DNA of 64,000 nt from Peribacillus sp. FSL E2-0218 (GCF_037992945.1 NZ_CP150304.1:1119501-1183500), one strand, 5' to 3'. Counted from the stretch's first letter, positions 51,803-60,835 are shown. Numbers and translations: made by a program. Notes: a model not told the origin generated them from the sequence alone.

Positions 51803-52768
51803 TCATTTTGCAGCAAGGCCGTCTTCGATCCGCTGCAATCTCTCAGCGACTTCTTCTTCAGAAAGACCATGTTCGACTATATAGCGGTTACGCGGGTGCA
51901 CACGGCATTCGTGGGAACAGCTGCGCATATGTTTGTGCTCGTTTTCTTCACTGCAAAGGATTTTCTTGTTGCATTCAGGATTGGCACAATTGACATATCG
52001 CTCACACGGTTCACCTGAATAAATATCACGTCCGACGATGACATGTTCTTTTTGATTGATGGGAACGGCGATTCTTTCATCGAATACGTACATTTGACCA
52101 TCCCAAAGGTCACCTTGGACTTCAGGGTCCTTTCCGTATGTCGCGATTCCGCCATGCAGCTGACCGACATCCTCAAAGCCTTCTTCGACAAGCCAGCCGG
52201 AGAATTTTTCACAACGGATGCCGCCTGTACAATACGTCAGGATTTTTTTGCCTTCAAACATTTGTTTATTTTCGCGGACCCAATCCGGAAGTTCACGGAA
52301 ATTCGTGATATCGGGCTTGATAGCCCCCCTGAAATGGCCTAAATCAAACTCATAGTCATTTCTGGCATCAAGGACAATCGTATCTTCAGCTTGCATTTGC
52401 TCGAAAAATTCCTTTGGGCTCAAGTAGCGGCCCGTCGTCCGGTTCGGGTTAATGTCATCTTCCAAGCGGAGGGTGACAAGCTCATTACGCGGACGAACAT
52501 GCATTTTCTTGAATGCGTGGCCATCGGCTTCATCGATTTTAAACACGATATCGGCAAAGCGGGAATCGCTTTTCATCATGTCCATATATTGATTGGTTTG
52601 TTCAACCGTACCTGAAACAGTCCCGTTGATTCCTTCCGTTGCCACGAGGATCCTGCCTTTTAATTCAAGAGCTTTACAGGCCGCAAGATGCTCGACTGCG
52701 AATTCTTCGTGATTCTCGATAGGTACATATAAATAATAAAGTAATACTCTATATGGTTTTGTTTCCAT
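51803..52768 (-). CDS. trhO: Rhodanese-fold tRNA uridine-34 hydroxylase
   Basis: 321 residues. N-terminal acylphosphatase-like domain (GRILVATEGINGTVSG), central rhodanese domain with active-site Cys in TYCTGGIRCEK (about 180), and a C-terminal Cys-rich domain (CANPECNKKILCSEENEHKH, CSHEC). This is the TrhO/YceA/YbfQ layout; the enzyme makes 5-hydroxyuridine at tRNA wobble position 34 using oxygen. Single gene. Confidence 0.93.
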   Translation of the reverse strand: METKPYRVLLYYLYVPIENHEEFAVEHLAACKALELKGRILVATEGINGTVSGTVEQTNQYMDMMKSDSRFADIVFKIDEADGHAFKKMHVRPRNELVTLRLEDDINPNRTTGRYLSPKEFFEQMQAEDTIVLDARNDYEFDLGHFRGAIKPDITNFRELPDWVRENKQMFEGKKILTYCTGGIRCEKFSGWLVEEGFEDVGQLHGGIATYGKDPEVQGDLWDGQMYVFDERIAVPINQKEHVIVGRDIYSGEPCERYVNCANPECNKKILCSEENEHKHMRSCSHECRVHPRNRYIVEHGLSEEEVAERLQRIEDGLAAK

Positions 52769-52909
52769 TTTTTTTTTACCACCTATGTTTTATATTTGCA
52801 AGATATAAAGGGTGATCATTTAGACACTTATCTCTTACAGACAATCATTATACCAAGAAAACGTAAAAATGATAAGAGCATGAATGAAAATCAAAAGGAG
52901 TTGTGTGGA

Positions 52910-53971
52910 ATGTTCAAAGATTTATTGAGATATCCCATCATTCAAGCGCCTATGGCAGGAGGGGCATCGACTCCAAAGCTTGCAGCTGCTGTATCCAATG
53001 CGGGAGGGCTGGGATTTTTAGCAGGTGGTTATAAGACTGCAAAAGAGATGAAAGATGAGATAGAGCAAACCCGTCGTTTGACGGAGTTTCCTTTTGGCGT
53101 GAATGTTTTTGTACCGGGAAACGAAGCAATTGATGAAACAGCAGTGGCCGCCTACCGTTCAAGAATCGAAAATGCTGCCAGAAGTGTGGGCGCCACCGTC
53201 GGCTACGGAGCCGGTGATGATGATGATTGGGTAAATAAATTGGCTGTATTGAAAGAAATCAAGGTCGATTTCATCAGTTTTACCTTTGGGTGTCCTGAAT
53301 CCCGTGTATTAAGGAACCTTCAAGGCACTGGTGCCCTCATTGCCGTGACCGTAACCAACCTTCAGGAAGCAAAAAAAGCGGCAGATGCCGGTGCCGACGT
53401 TTTATGTGTGCAAGGGATGGAGGCAGGGGGGCATCGAGCCAGCTTTGAAAACAGGACAGAAGACGATTATGGCCTGTTGGTATTAATAAGGATGATTGAA
53501 AATGAACTGAACTTGCCGCTCATTGCTGCGGGAGGATTGATGCATGGGAAGGATATCGCTGCGGTGCTCGCTGCGGGAGCAATGGCGGCACAATTGGGGA
53601 CGGCATTCCTTCGCTGCCCAGAAAGCGGGGCAAGTCCAGTCCATAAGGCAGCACTCAATGATCCGCGATTTAACCGAACTGCAGTTACCCGGGCTTTTAG
53701 CGGCAGGAGGGCACGCGGGTTGGTGAACCACTTTATGGAGGTGAATGATCACGCTGCACCAGCCGCCTATCCATTTGTCCATCACATGACCAAGCAAATG
53801 AGGAAAGTGGCAGGGCAGAAAGGCAATCCTGAATTGATGGCTTTATGGGCAGGACAAGGGTATAAGCTTAGCAGGGAAATTCCTGCCGCTGAATTGGTCG
53901 AGCTTCTAATGGAAGAGCTAAAATGGGGAGGAGTGGATGGAGATGGAGATAAGGCAGTTATTCATCGGTGA
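52910..53971 (+). CDS. Nitronate monooxygenase-type flavoprotein
   Basis: 353 residues from ATG 52910, nine nt after AAAGGAG; the frame is open further upstream without a ribosome site. RYPIIQAPMAGGASTPKLAAAVSNAGG, GADVLCVQGMEAGGHRA (catalytic His of class-I NMO) and LIAAGGLMHGKDIAAVLAAGAMAAQLGTAFL are complete. It differs from the gene at 27895, which lacks the GGH motif. FMN-dependent detoxification of propionate-3-nitronate is the known role. Overlaps the GNAT gene by 35 nt. Confidence 0.9.
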   Translation: MFKDLLRYPIIQAPMAGGASTPKLAAAVSNAGGLGFLAGGYKTAKEMKDEIEQTRRLTEFPFGVNVFVPGNEAIDETAVAAYRSRIENAARSVGATVGYGAGDDDDWVNKLAVLKEIKVDFISFTFGCPESRVLRNLQGTGALIAVTVTNLQEAKKAADAGADVLCVQGMEAGGHRASFENRTEDDYGLLVLIRMIENELNLPLIAAGGLMHGKDIAAVLAAGAMAAQLGTAFLRCPESGASPVHKAALNDPRFNRTAVTRAFSGRRARGLVNHFMEVNDHAAPAAYPFVHHMTKQMRKVAGQKGNPELMALWAGQGYKLSREIPAAELVELLMEELKWGGVDGDGDKAVIHR

Positions 53972-54398
53972 GTCCCCGCCGCTGCACCTGTTGCTTTTGG
54001 CAGATCCATCAAAGGAAATGGTAGAGGATTACTTGGGTAAAGGGATATGCTTTGTTGCAGAGCGAGACAAGCAAATCCTCGGCGTGTATGTTTTGCTGCA
54101 AAAAGGAACGGATATGATGGAGATAAAAAATATCGCAGTGGATGAAAAGCATCATGGAAAAGGAATTGGGAGACAATTGATTGGGCATGCCATTGGCTAC
54201 GCAAGGGAGCAAGGGTATAAATTGATGGAAATCGGCACAGGGAATTCGAGTATTGGACAGCTTGCTTTATACCAAAAATGCGGATTTAGAATAGTTGGCG
54301 TCGATCGAGACTTTTTTACTAAACATTATTCCGAGGCGTTGTATGAAAATGGAATTCAGTGCCGTGATATGGTTCGCTTGTCACGAAACATTATGTGA
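53937..54398 (+). CDS. GNAT-family N-acetyltransferase
   Basis: 153 residues. Acetyl-CoA loop VDEKHHGKGIGRQLIGHAI (about 70-88; Q/RxxGxG/A type) preceded by MMEIKNIAV and followed by YQKCGFRIVG. Ribosome site GGGGAGGAG within the end of the preceding gene, so translation is coupled. Substrate unknown; the pairing with a nitronate oxygenase may reflect a detoxification unit. Confidence 0.85.
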   Translation: MEMEIRQLFIGESPPLHLLLLADPSKEMVEDYLGKGICFVAERDKQILGVYVLLQKGTDMMEIKNIAVDEKHHGKGIGRQLIGHAIGYAREQGYKLMEIGTGNSSIGQLALYQKCGFRIVGVDRDFFTKHYSEALYENGIQCRDMVRLSRNIM

Positions 54399-54997
54399 AC
54401 GGCCATTTTGGATACGACGAAGGAGGAGGGACCAGAAAACATGAGCCTATCTAGATACCGATAGGTCCGACTCGTTCAAAAAGGAAGGATAACATGGTTG
54501 AGAAAATTGACGCGAGGAATTCCGTCTTGCTGCTAAAATCCATTCCATCCTTGCAAGGGAGCTGCAACTGGACGATACAGCTAGCTCCGCAACTTTTTGA
54601 AAAACTTTCAGTTACTATGGAGTATCCAAAGAACCCAGGTGCTTTGATCAGTAGAGGGTTAACGGATAGAAACAGACGGTTTCCGGAATAATTCTGGGAA
54701 CTGTCTGTCTTTTTATGGGAAATGGTCATGAAAAACGCCATCTGAATAAAAAATAAATACGATTTTTCGTAAAATGCTGCAGCATGCAAGTTGAAGTGAG
54801 CTTGCATCATCGCTGACACGTGTTGGTAAACGTAAACAACAGCAGCCAGCAGTGAATCAATACTAATTGAATCGCTGCATGCCGGGGGATGGAGCATGGC
54901 TTCGATTTATCCTTCATAGAAGCAATCCGAGTTTGGAAAAAGGCTTGGCAATGGTTTCATGCATCTTAGAAAGATAACTTACGAATAGACGGTGATT
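54399..54997. other. Gap between the GNAT and MarR genes
   Basis: 600 bp without a convincing gene. A plus-strand frame of 65 codons at 54494-54691 has AAGGAAGG upstream but runs into a terminator hairpin and looks non-protein-like. A shifted frame (FRLAAKIHSILARELQLDD) suggests a decayed gene. Small hairpins: CCTATC/GATAGG near 54449 and ATGCAAG/CTTGCAT near 54784. Confidence 0.3.
54672..54715 (+). terminator. Terminator in the GNAT-MarR gap
   Basis: Stem ACAGACGGTTTCC/GGGAACTGTCTGT with two non-Watson-Crick positions, 11-nt loop, then CTTTTT. It implies a plus-strand transcript ends here. Confidence 0.65.
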
Positions 54998-55414
54998 TCA
55001 ATTTCTTATATTATTGAGAATTTTAAGGACGGTCTGAAAAAATAACTCCTGTTCTTCTTCCGTGATCCCCTCCAAGGCTTTTCCTTCAATCTTTTCTGCA
55101 ATTTTAAGGCATTTAGTATGTACTTCCTTGCCCCGGGGAGTCAGTTCGATTCTTTTTTCCTGTTCATCTTTTCCTGGAACTTGCTTAATCATATTATTTT
55201 GTTCCATGCTGTTGACCGAACGGGTGATGATGACACTATCTACATCCAAGTAATTGCAAATATCGGGTATGGTGGAATATCCACAATTCTTTAAATAATT
55301 CAAGATTGTCCACTGATTATGATAAATTTCAAGGGCTGTGATTTGCTCATTCATTTTGCTGACTAATGATCGGGAAACTTGTAAATATTGATGAAATAAT
55401 TGAGTAGGGTTCAT
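54998..55414 (-). CDS. MarR-family transcriptional regulator
   Basis: 138 residues. Winged helix with recognition region IPDICNYLDVDSVIITRSVNSMEQNNMI and wing KRIELTPRGKEV. ATG 55414 has AAAGGAG upstream; the longer frame does not. MarR proteins usually repress a neighbouring transporter or their own gene, but no clear partner is adjacent. Confidence 0.88.
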   Translation of the reverse strand: MNPTQLFHQYLQVSRSLVSKMNEQITALEIYHNQWTILNYLKNCGYSTIPDICNYLDVDSVIITRSVNSMEQNNMIKQVPGKDEQEKRIELTPRGKEVHTKCLKIAEKIEGKALEGITEEEQELFFQTVLKILNNIRN

Positions 55415-55784
55415 ATGATTCTCCTTTATAATGGTCGACCAATCCATTATATTCTTTAATTCTTAAAAGTCTATTGTAAAGAATCATTCATTTCAGTCAA
55501 TGTTTATTTTTGGAATAAAAACACGAACGGGGGACGAGAATGGCGGTGGAATTGAATTTGATGGAAGTCCAATCTCCTGAATCATGACAAAATGGAGCTT
55601 AACGAAGTGAAAACTGGAAAAAATGCGGGCGAATATTATTTTTTTGCTGGCTCGGTCGGCGAAATGGGCTTGGGGGTCATTACAAGTGCTTCGCAGGGGC
55701 CTGGATTTCTTTTCTGCAAGAAATGTAAGGCTCCAGAAGAGGCAGGCTGCCTCAGGAAGATGATGATTGTGCTCTTGGGAGCAT
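55415..55784. other. Gap with a doubtful small frame
   Basis: A plus-strand frame at 55592-55786 (64 codons: MELNEVKTGKNAGEYYFFAG...) contains CKKCKAP and ends at a terminator, but it has no ribosome site. An unrelated short frame, MAVELNLMEV, precedes it. Probably a decayed gene. Confidence 0.25.
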
Positions 55785-55822
55785 AAACCAAAACCAGCCT
55801 GTGATCGGCTGGTTTTGGTTTA
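55785..55822. terminator. Bidirectional terminator
   Basis: A long perfect stem AAACCAAAACCAGCC with its complement around a short loop. It follows the 67-aa minus-strand gene directly. Confidence 0.75.
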
Positions 55823-56023
55823 AAACTTCTCGCTCGTGGAGCGATGCTTCGTTTCCTTTTTATTTCGTTCTTCTTGTCGTTCATATTTAATTTCATCGAT
55901 GGGTAAATCTTCGATGGGCATGACGACTTGGTCACGTTCCAGCTGCTTTTCTTGATTTTCTTTGAATGCCTTGGATTTATCGTTACGCTCTTCAAGATAC
56001 TTTTCCTTATCTTTGTTATCCAC
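55820..56023 (-). CDS. Highly charged small protein, 67 aa
   Basis: GTG start at 56023, seven nt after GGAGGG; the longer open frame begins upstream in non-coding sequence. More than half the residues are K, E, D, R or Q (DKEKYLEERNDKSKAFKENQ, ERQEERNKKETKHR), with the short hydrophobic patch VVMPIEDLPIDEI in the middle. Probably disordered or coiled. Family not recognised. Confidence 0.6.
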   Translation of the reverse strand: MDNKDKEKYLEERNDKSKAFKENQEKQLERDQVVMPIEDLPIDEIKYERQEERNKKETKHRSTSEKF

Positions 56024-56151
56024 AGTCAATCCCTCCATCTCTTTGTAACTCTTTTTCCCTAAATTAAGAAAATAAAACGTGTATGCGAAATATATGTGAC
56101 CCCGTTTCATAAATATAGAGAGAACAAGAAAGAGCAAGGAGGGTTTGCTCA

Positions 56152-57195
56152 GTGAATGTTGCTGATTTTTTTCGCTGGTTTTGGAGGGGGATTATCCTCT
56201 TGGGCATAATATTCATTATTCCTTATTCATGGGCTTTGATCTTGGCGTTACTCACTGCGATTCTTTTGGATGGATTGGTCCGGATGATTAGTGAAACGGC
56301 AAAGCTGCATCGATTATGGGCCGTCTTGATTTCATTCGTTTTATATGTAGGCAGTCTGCTTGGCATCACCTATTTTTCCTTCTCGGTTTTAATCAAAAAA
56401 ATCATGGTCTATTCAGAGGAATTTCCTGAATTGATACGTCAAATGTATTTGACGGCGATATTGCCTGTCATAAGGCAATGGGAACAATATTCCCAAACGC
56501 TTCCGCCAAATCTCATCCAATCTGTGGAACAAACGATGGAAAAGGGCGTCAAGGCACTTGAGGGTTTCACGGAGGGCTTTGTTCAGGATATGGTCCAGTT
56601 CGTTACGCTAATTCCGGGTTTATTCATTGATTTGCTCATTTATTTAATCGCTTTATTCTTGATCAGTTTGGAATTGCCTAAGTTAAGGAAAAAGGGAGTC
56701 CAATACTTAAAGACTTCCACTTTTCAAAAAATATCGCTAGTTTATCATGATTTAAGCAATGCAGCAATTGGCTTCATCAAGGCACAGGTCCTTTTGAGTC
56801 TAATTACGTTCATCATGGCATATGGGGGGCTATGGTTGTTAAATGTGAAATATGCAATCCCTTTGGCTCTGTTAATTGTTGTCGTGGACATTCTCCCCAT
56901 ATTGGGTACGGGATCTGTTCTCGTTCCTTGGGCAGCCATCGTTTGGGCACAAGGAAATCATCATTTAGGGATTGGCCTGGTTATCCTGTTCCTGGTCATA
57001 ACAATCGTAAGAAGGACGATCGAACCAAAAATCTATTCCGCAAATATGGGGTTGTCCCCATTGGCTTCATTGATAAGCCTTTATTTAGGTTTTAAAATGC
57101 TTGGCTTCGTCGGGCTTTTTCTTGGTCCTTCGCTGCTCATCGTTTATGATACGTTAAAGAAAGCAGGTGTCATCAAATCCAACTTTAAATTATGA
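56152..57195 (+). CDS. ytvI: AI-2E-family membrane protein, YtvI type
   Basis: 347 residues, seven or eight transmembrane segments in the AI-2E transporter arrangement. VVDILPILGTGSVLVPWAAI and GLSPLASLISLYLGFKMLGFVGLFLGPSLLIV are typical of the sporulation membrane protein YtvI. GTG start with AAGGAGGG upstream. Role in sporulation is taken from the family name; transport substrate unknown. Confidence 0.85.
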   Translation: MNVADFFRWFWRGIILLGIIFIIPYSWALILALLTAILLDGLVRMISETAKLHRLWAVLISFVLYVGSLLGITYFSFSVLIKKIMVYSEEFPELIRQMYLTAILPVIRQWEQYSQTLPPNLIQSVEQTMEKGVKALEGFTEGFVQDMVQFVTLIPGLFIDLLIYLIALFLISLELPKLRKKGVQYLKTSTFQKISLVYHDLSNAAIGFIKAQVLLSLITFIMAYGGLWLLNVKYAIPLALLIVVVDILPILGTGSVLVPWAAIVWAQGNHHLGIGLVILFLVITIVRRTIEPKIYSANMGLSPLASLISLYLGFKMLGFVGLFLGPSLLIVYDTLKKAGVIKSNFKL

Positions 57196-57203
57196 AACAA
57201 CGG

Positions 57204-57353
57204 TTAAAGATTTTTGGCGTGGTTTCTAATATCGGACATATCTTTTATTGCCCTGCCTTGGCCATGGCAATGAGAGCAATCCCGGGAAAAGAATTGAAGA
57301 TAGCGGGTTTTACCTTTCCCTTTGCAGTGCTGGCAAATGGTTATTAGTTTCAT
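57204..57353 (-). CDS. Small DnaJ-type zinc-finger protein, 49 aa
   Basis: ATG 57353 with AAGGAG upstream. Two CxxCxGxG-like repeats, CQHCKGKGK (7-15) and CSHCHGQGR (26-34), are spaced as one zinc centre of the DnaJ cysteine-rich domain, but there is no J-domain. Convergent with ytvI, 8 bp apart. A stand-alone zinc finger of this type may bind an unfolded or small partner protein; function unknown. Confidence 0.75.
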   Translation of the reverse strand: MKLITICQHCKGKGKTRYLQFFSRDCSHCHGQGRAIKDMSDIRNHAKNL

Positions 57354-57496
57354 AATTCTTCACTCCTTCATAAATATTGCTTTTCTAACAGTATGAAACA
57401 ATAAAGGTTGAACTATACTCGTTGTACTCATTCAATCTTGATGGGGGTTTATTTTGTTTATAATATGCTGTTTATCATTTCATGTACCAATGAAAC

Positions 57497-57543
57497 GAAA
57501 ATACCCCCCGTGCCTCAACAAGATGAGGAACGGGGGGTATTTT
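57497..57543 (-). terminator. Terminator after the first CBS/CorC gene
   Basis: Long stem AAATACCCCCCGT...ACGGGGGGTATTT with inner CCTCA/TGAGG pairs, overlapping the stop codon; minus-strand tail TTTTCG. Confidence 0.8.
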
Positions 57544-58892
57544 CATGAAACGATTTCGGTTTGCGAAATCATCGGAAATTCTTTTACTTCGCTAACTATT
57601 TTTGCTGGTTTATATATTTCAATATAACGAATATGGTGATCTTCCATTTCTTTTATCCTAAAATTATAAGGTCCAAAAGTTAAGACATCACCTTGCTTTG
57701 CCTCGTAATTCTCGGTAAGGATCCAGCCGCCCATCGTATCGATGTCTTCATCATTTATATCCAAACCAAGTAAATCATTCACTTCGCTGACCAATACCTT
57801 CGCATCGATAATATAATGATCTTCTTTTAATTTGCGTACGTCGGGCACTTCATCCAGGTCGAATTCATCACGGATATCGCCAACGATTTCTTCGAGGATA
57901 TCTTCAACGGTTACCAAACCTGATGTACCGCCGTATTCATCCATGAGGATAGCCATGTGGATACGTTCCTTTTGCATTTTTAAAAGTAAATCGTGAATCG
58001 GGATGCTATCGATGACGCGGATGATCGGACGAACATATCTGTTGATCGATGCAGCCGCATGATTGCTCTTGTCTATCATTTCAGTGAATAGTTCCTTGAT
58101 ATTGACCATTCCGATGACGTGATCTTTATCGCCATCGATGACAGGATAACGGGTGAAGTTGTCTTCCGCCATGACCGTGAAAAACTGTTCGATCGTATCA
58201 TCCTTGGATATCGTTGCAATTTCAGTACGTGGAACCATGATTTCTTTTGCAATCCGATCATCGAATTCAAAGATCTTATTCACGTATTTAAACTCAGATT
58301 GGTTAATTTCGCCACTTTTATAGCTTTCGGAAACAATGATACGCAGCTCTTCTTCTGTATGAGCCAAATCATGTTCAGAAACCGCTTTTAATCCTAGCAT
58401 TTTGGTCAGAGCCCTTGCAGAACCATTCAGTACCCAGATGAAAGGGTACATGATTTTGTTAAAGCCTATTAAAGGTTTGGAAACCAATAACGTGACCTGC
58501 TCCGCTTTTTGAATCGCCAATGTTTTCGGTGCCAGTTCCCCAACGACTACATGTATGAACGTTATGGAAGAAAAGGCAATCGCAACTGAGAGTACATGTG
58601 AAGCAGATTGAAGGTTTAATTGATTCAAAAGTGGTCGCAAAATGTTTTCAACCGTCGGTTCTCCAAGGAACCCGAGCCCTAAGGCCGTTACGGTAATGCC
58701 GAGCTGGCAAGTCGAAAGGTATTCATCCAGGTTGGATATGACCTTCCTTGCTGAAAGAGCATTCGGATTTCCTTCTTCAATTAATTGATCGACCCTCGTG
58801 CTTCTCACTTTAACGATCGCAAACTCCGTAGCAACAAAAAATGCTGTTAAAGCAATTAAAATGGCAATAATTACCAAGTTTAATATGTCCAA
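57543..58892 (-). CDS. HlyC/CorC-family CNNM-CBS membrane protein (copy 1)
   Basis: 449 residues. N-terminal CNNM/DUF21 domain with four hydrophobic segments, two CBS domains (about 215-335; VIGMVNIKELF, HMAILMDEYGGTSGLVTVEDI) and a C-terminal CorC_HlyC domain. B. subtilis relatives include the magnesium-efflux protein MpfA. TTG start with AAGGGAG upstream. A leader of about 300 nt precedes it. Close paralogue of 61958-63289. Confidence 0.9.
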   Translation of the reverse strand: MDILNLVIIAILIALTAFFVATEFAIVKVRSTRVDQLIEEGNPNALSARKVISNLDEYLSTCQLGITVTALGLGFLGEPTVENILRPLLNQLNLQSASHVLSVAIAFSSITFIHVVVGELAPKTLAIQKAEQVTLLVSKPLIGFNKIMYPFIWVLNGSARALTKMLGLKAVSEHDLAHTEEELRIIVSESYKSGEINQSEFKYVNKIFEFDDRIAKEIMVPRTEIATISKDDTIEQFFTVMAEDNFTRYPVIDGDKDHVIGMVNIKELFTEMIDKSNHAAASINRYVRPIIRVIDSIPIHDLLLKMQKERIHMAILMDEYGGTSGLVTVEDILEEIVGDIRDEFDLDEVPDVRKLKEDHYIIDAKVLVSEVNDLLGLDINDEDIDTMGGWILTENYEAKQGDVLTFGPYNFRIKEMEDHHIRYIEIYKPAKIVSEVKEFPMISQTEIVS

Positions 58893-59192
58893 ATAGTCTC
58901 CCTTACATCGTCTCCGAGACGAATAAGGAGTCCACCTCCTACATTTTTAAAATATACAAGTATATTTTTTTTGTCTTGCCAAATATTTTGGGACCGGTCG
59001 TACATAGCTTGAAGAGAATTATAGTGTATGCCGATAAGCGATGCGCAGACGGGAAATAGAAGAATTCCTGCATAATGGCTTGCATCCATTTATCAAAGGT
59101 ATGCACATGTCCGTTACGCAAAGCAGCGTCCGTCCGTCAAAACGAACATTCTTTAATGCCCCATCAAATCACCTCAATTAATTAATTTAAAT
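58893..59192 (-). promoter_or_regulatory. Long leader with a three-codon upstream frame
   Basis: From the predicted start near 59192 to the TTG at 58892 there are 300 untranslated nt. Near its 5' end GAGGTGATTTG precedes ATG-GGG-CAT-TAA (59164-59153), an upstream frame encoding Met-Gly-His with a full ribosome site. Further hairpins, such as ACGC/GCGT, follow. It matches none of the Mg or Mn riboswitches I know, so its identity is open. Confidence 0.45.
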
Positions 59193-59198
59193 ACTTTC

Positions 59199-59227
59199 AT
59201 TATAGAAAGAGAACATCATTCAGTCAA
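59199..59227 (-). promoter_or_regulatory. Promoter of the first CBS/CorC gene
   Basis: Minus strand TTGACT (59227-59222), 17 nt, TATAAT (59204-59199): near-consensus sigma-A promoter. Confidence 0.7.
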
Positions 59228-59454
59228 ACAGCTTACTGCTCCTTAAATCAGGTAAATTGCTTGTAAAGAGTCAATTTGAGCTAATAATTAGCCGTTTTTG
59301 GCTGTTTTCTCTACTTTATTGTATTATATGATGGAATATTCTGAAAATTAATGGGCTGATTCATAAATAATTGCAGTTTTCATTATTATTTGGACTGTAT
59401 AATCATATTCTTAGAAGAAGGACAGGTTTTATGGCGTATAAAAGGGGGACATTG

Positions 59455-60027
59455 ATGAAAATGATGGAAAGGATTGCGGCGGTTCTTGCCGGCAGCATGC
59501 TTGTAGGGGTGGGTATCAACTTCTTTCTGATACCCTATCATTTATTGGATGGAGGCATGATCGGGATTGGCCTGATTTTTCATTACTATATCGGACTTCC
59601 AACAGGGTTGGGGGTAATCCTCAGCAGTATTCCATTATATATATATGCTTGGTACTTTGAGAAAAAGCTATTTCTGAACAGCCTGCATGGGTTGTTATTT
59701 TCTTCTTTATGCATCGATATTTTTTCGGATGCCATCACCGGTTGGCATTTACCGATTTATGTTAGTGCTGTAATCGGGGGAGCGTTGATCGGGCTCGGAA
59801 TTGGCTTGATGCTTCGGTATGGAACCTCTACAGGCGGAACGGATATGCTGGCACAGATCCTTTCGAGGAAGAGCGGACTGAATGTTGGTTTGCTGATTTT
59901 CTTCATTGATGGATGTGTTCTGCTTTTCGGGTTGAGTGTTGTAGGGACTTCCGTCTTTTTATATTCATTTTTAACGATCATTGCAGTAGCCATGCTGACT
60001 TCAGTCACCGTGATGCGAACGGCTTGA
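59455..60027 (+). CDS. YitT/YczE-family membrane protein
   Basis: 190 residues from ATG 59455, which has AAAGGGGG at good distance; ATG 59431 is a possible longer start. Five or six transmembrane segments, with the YitT signature GINFFLIPYHLLDGGMIGIGLI and YGTSTGGTDMLAQIL. It lacks the C-terminal DUF2179 domain of longer YitT proteins, like the YczE/YyaS branch. Function unknown. Confidence 0.85.
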   Translation: MKMMERIAAVLAGSMLVGVGINFFLIPYHLLDGGMIGIGLIFHYYIGLPTGLGVILSSIPLYIYAWYFEKKLFLNSLHGLLFSSLCIDIFSDAITGWHLPIYVSAVIGGALIGLGIGLMLRYGTSTGGTDMLAQILSRKSGLNVGLLIFFIDGCVLLFGLSVVGTSVFLYSFLTIIAVAMLTSVTVMRTA

Positions 60028-60121
60028 TGTTAATTTACGTATAAAAATCTGAAAAAAGGAAAGGATGGGCAATATGAATAGGACGGAGTTTTAGTCCAAT
60101 AACCGGTAAGGGGAAATACGA

Positions 60122-60835
60122 ATGAAAAAAATCTATATGTGCTCCGCGTTGTTAATTATGCTGGCTGGCTGTCAACAGGCAGAAATGCAAGAGGATAAAG
60201 AAGTGAACAGTGCCGTTCCGGATTCCATGGAAGCATCGATCGCGATTAAAGGGAGTTTGGATAAAGGAAAGGAAGTCATTCTTGAAACGACAGTGAAACA
60301 AGGAAGCCGCTTAGTGAATGAAGCTGATGAGGTGTTATTTGAAGTGAGAAAGTCCGGACAAGACAAAAGGGAAATGTTGGATTCGAAAAATACGGGGAGC
60401 GGCAAGTATCAAGTGATGCATACGTTTACGGAGCAAGGGAAATATATTGTTATTGCCCATGTAACGGCCAAGGGCCTTCATGTGATGCCTGAAAAAGAAG
60501 TTGTCATCCCAGAACATGAGAATGAAAGTGCAACGGCTCATCCCAGTACGGATGTATCGATTGAGTTCCAAAGCAACCCTGTAAAGGCTGGCAGCAGCTC
60601 GACCTTTGCCGCGAGCGTAGAATTGGATGGGAAACCGCTGACAAATGCAGACGTGAATTTCGAGGTATGGAAGGATGGCAGCGAAGAAAGTCATTTCACC
60701 AGGGCTGAGGACGAAGGAAATGGGAGATATCAAAATAAGGTGTCATTCGTTGAACCGGGTACCTATAAAGTGCAGGTGCATGTCGAGAAAGATGAGGTCC
60801 ACGAACACCAGTTGCAAACCATTCAAGTGAATTGA
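60122..60835 (+). CDS. YtkA/FixH-like lipoprotein with two repeats
   Basis: 237 residues. Lipoprotein signal with LMLAGC (Cys about 17). Two immunoglobulin-like YtkA repeats follow, about 35-130 and 145-237: EVLFEVRKSGQDKREML...GKYQVMHTFTEQGKYIVIAHV and VNFEVWKDGSEESHF...GRYQNKVSFVEPGTYKVQVHV. His-rich ends of each repeat (HVTAKGLHVMPE; HVEKDEVHEHQ) could bind copper. Anchored outside the membrane. Confidence 0.85.
   Translation: MKKIYMCSALLIMLAGCQQAEMQEDKEVNSAVPDSMEASIAIKGSLDKGKEVILETTVKQGSRLVNEADEVLFEVRKSGQDKREMLDSKNTGSGKYQVMHTFTEQGKYIVIAHVTAKGLHVMPEKEVVIPEHENESATAHPSTDVSIEFQSNPVKAGSSSTFAASVELDGKPLTNADVNFEVWKDGSEESHFTRAEDEGNGRYQNKVSFVEPGTYKVQVHVEKDEVHEHQLQTIQVN

Noticed and set aside
54451..54897. 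148-codon minus-strand frame in the GNAT-MarR gap
   Set aside because: Spans the terminator at 54672-54715, lacks a ribosome site and shows no domain.
58880..59089. 69-codon frame in the CNNM-CBS leader
   Set aside because: No ribosome site; its TIWTY end only reflects the conserved start-codon sequence read in another frame.
58893..59192. M-box or yybP-ykoY riboswitch before the CNNM-CBS gene
   Set aside because: The conserved blocks of these aptamers could not be found in the leader.
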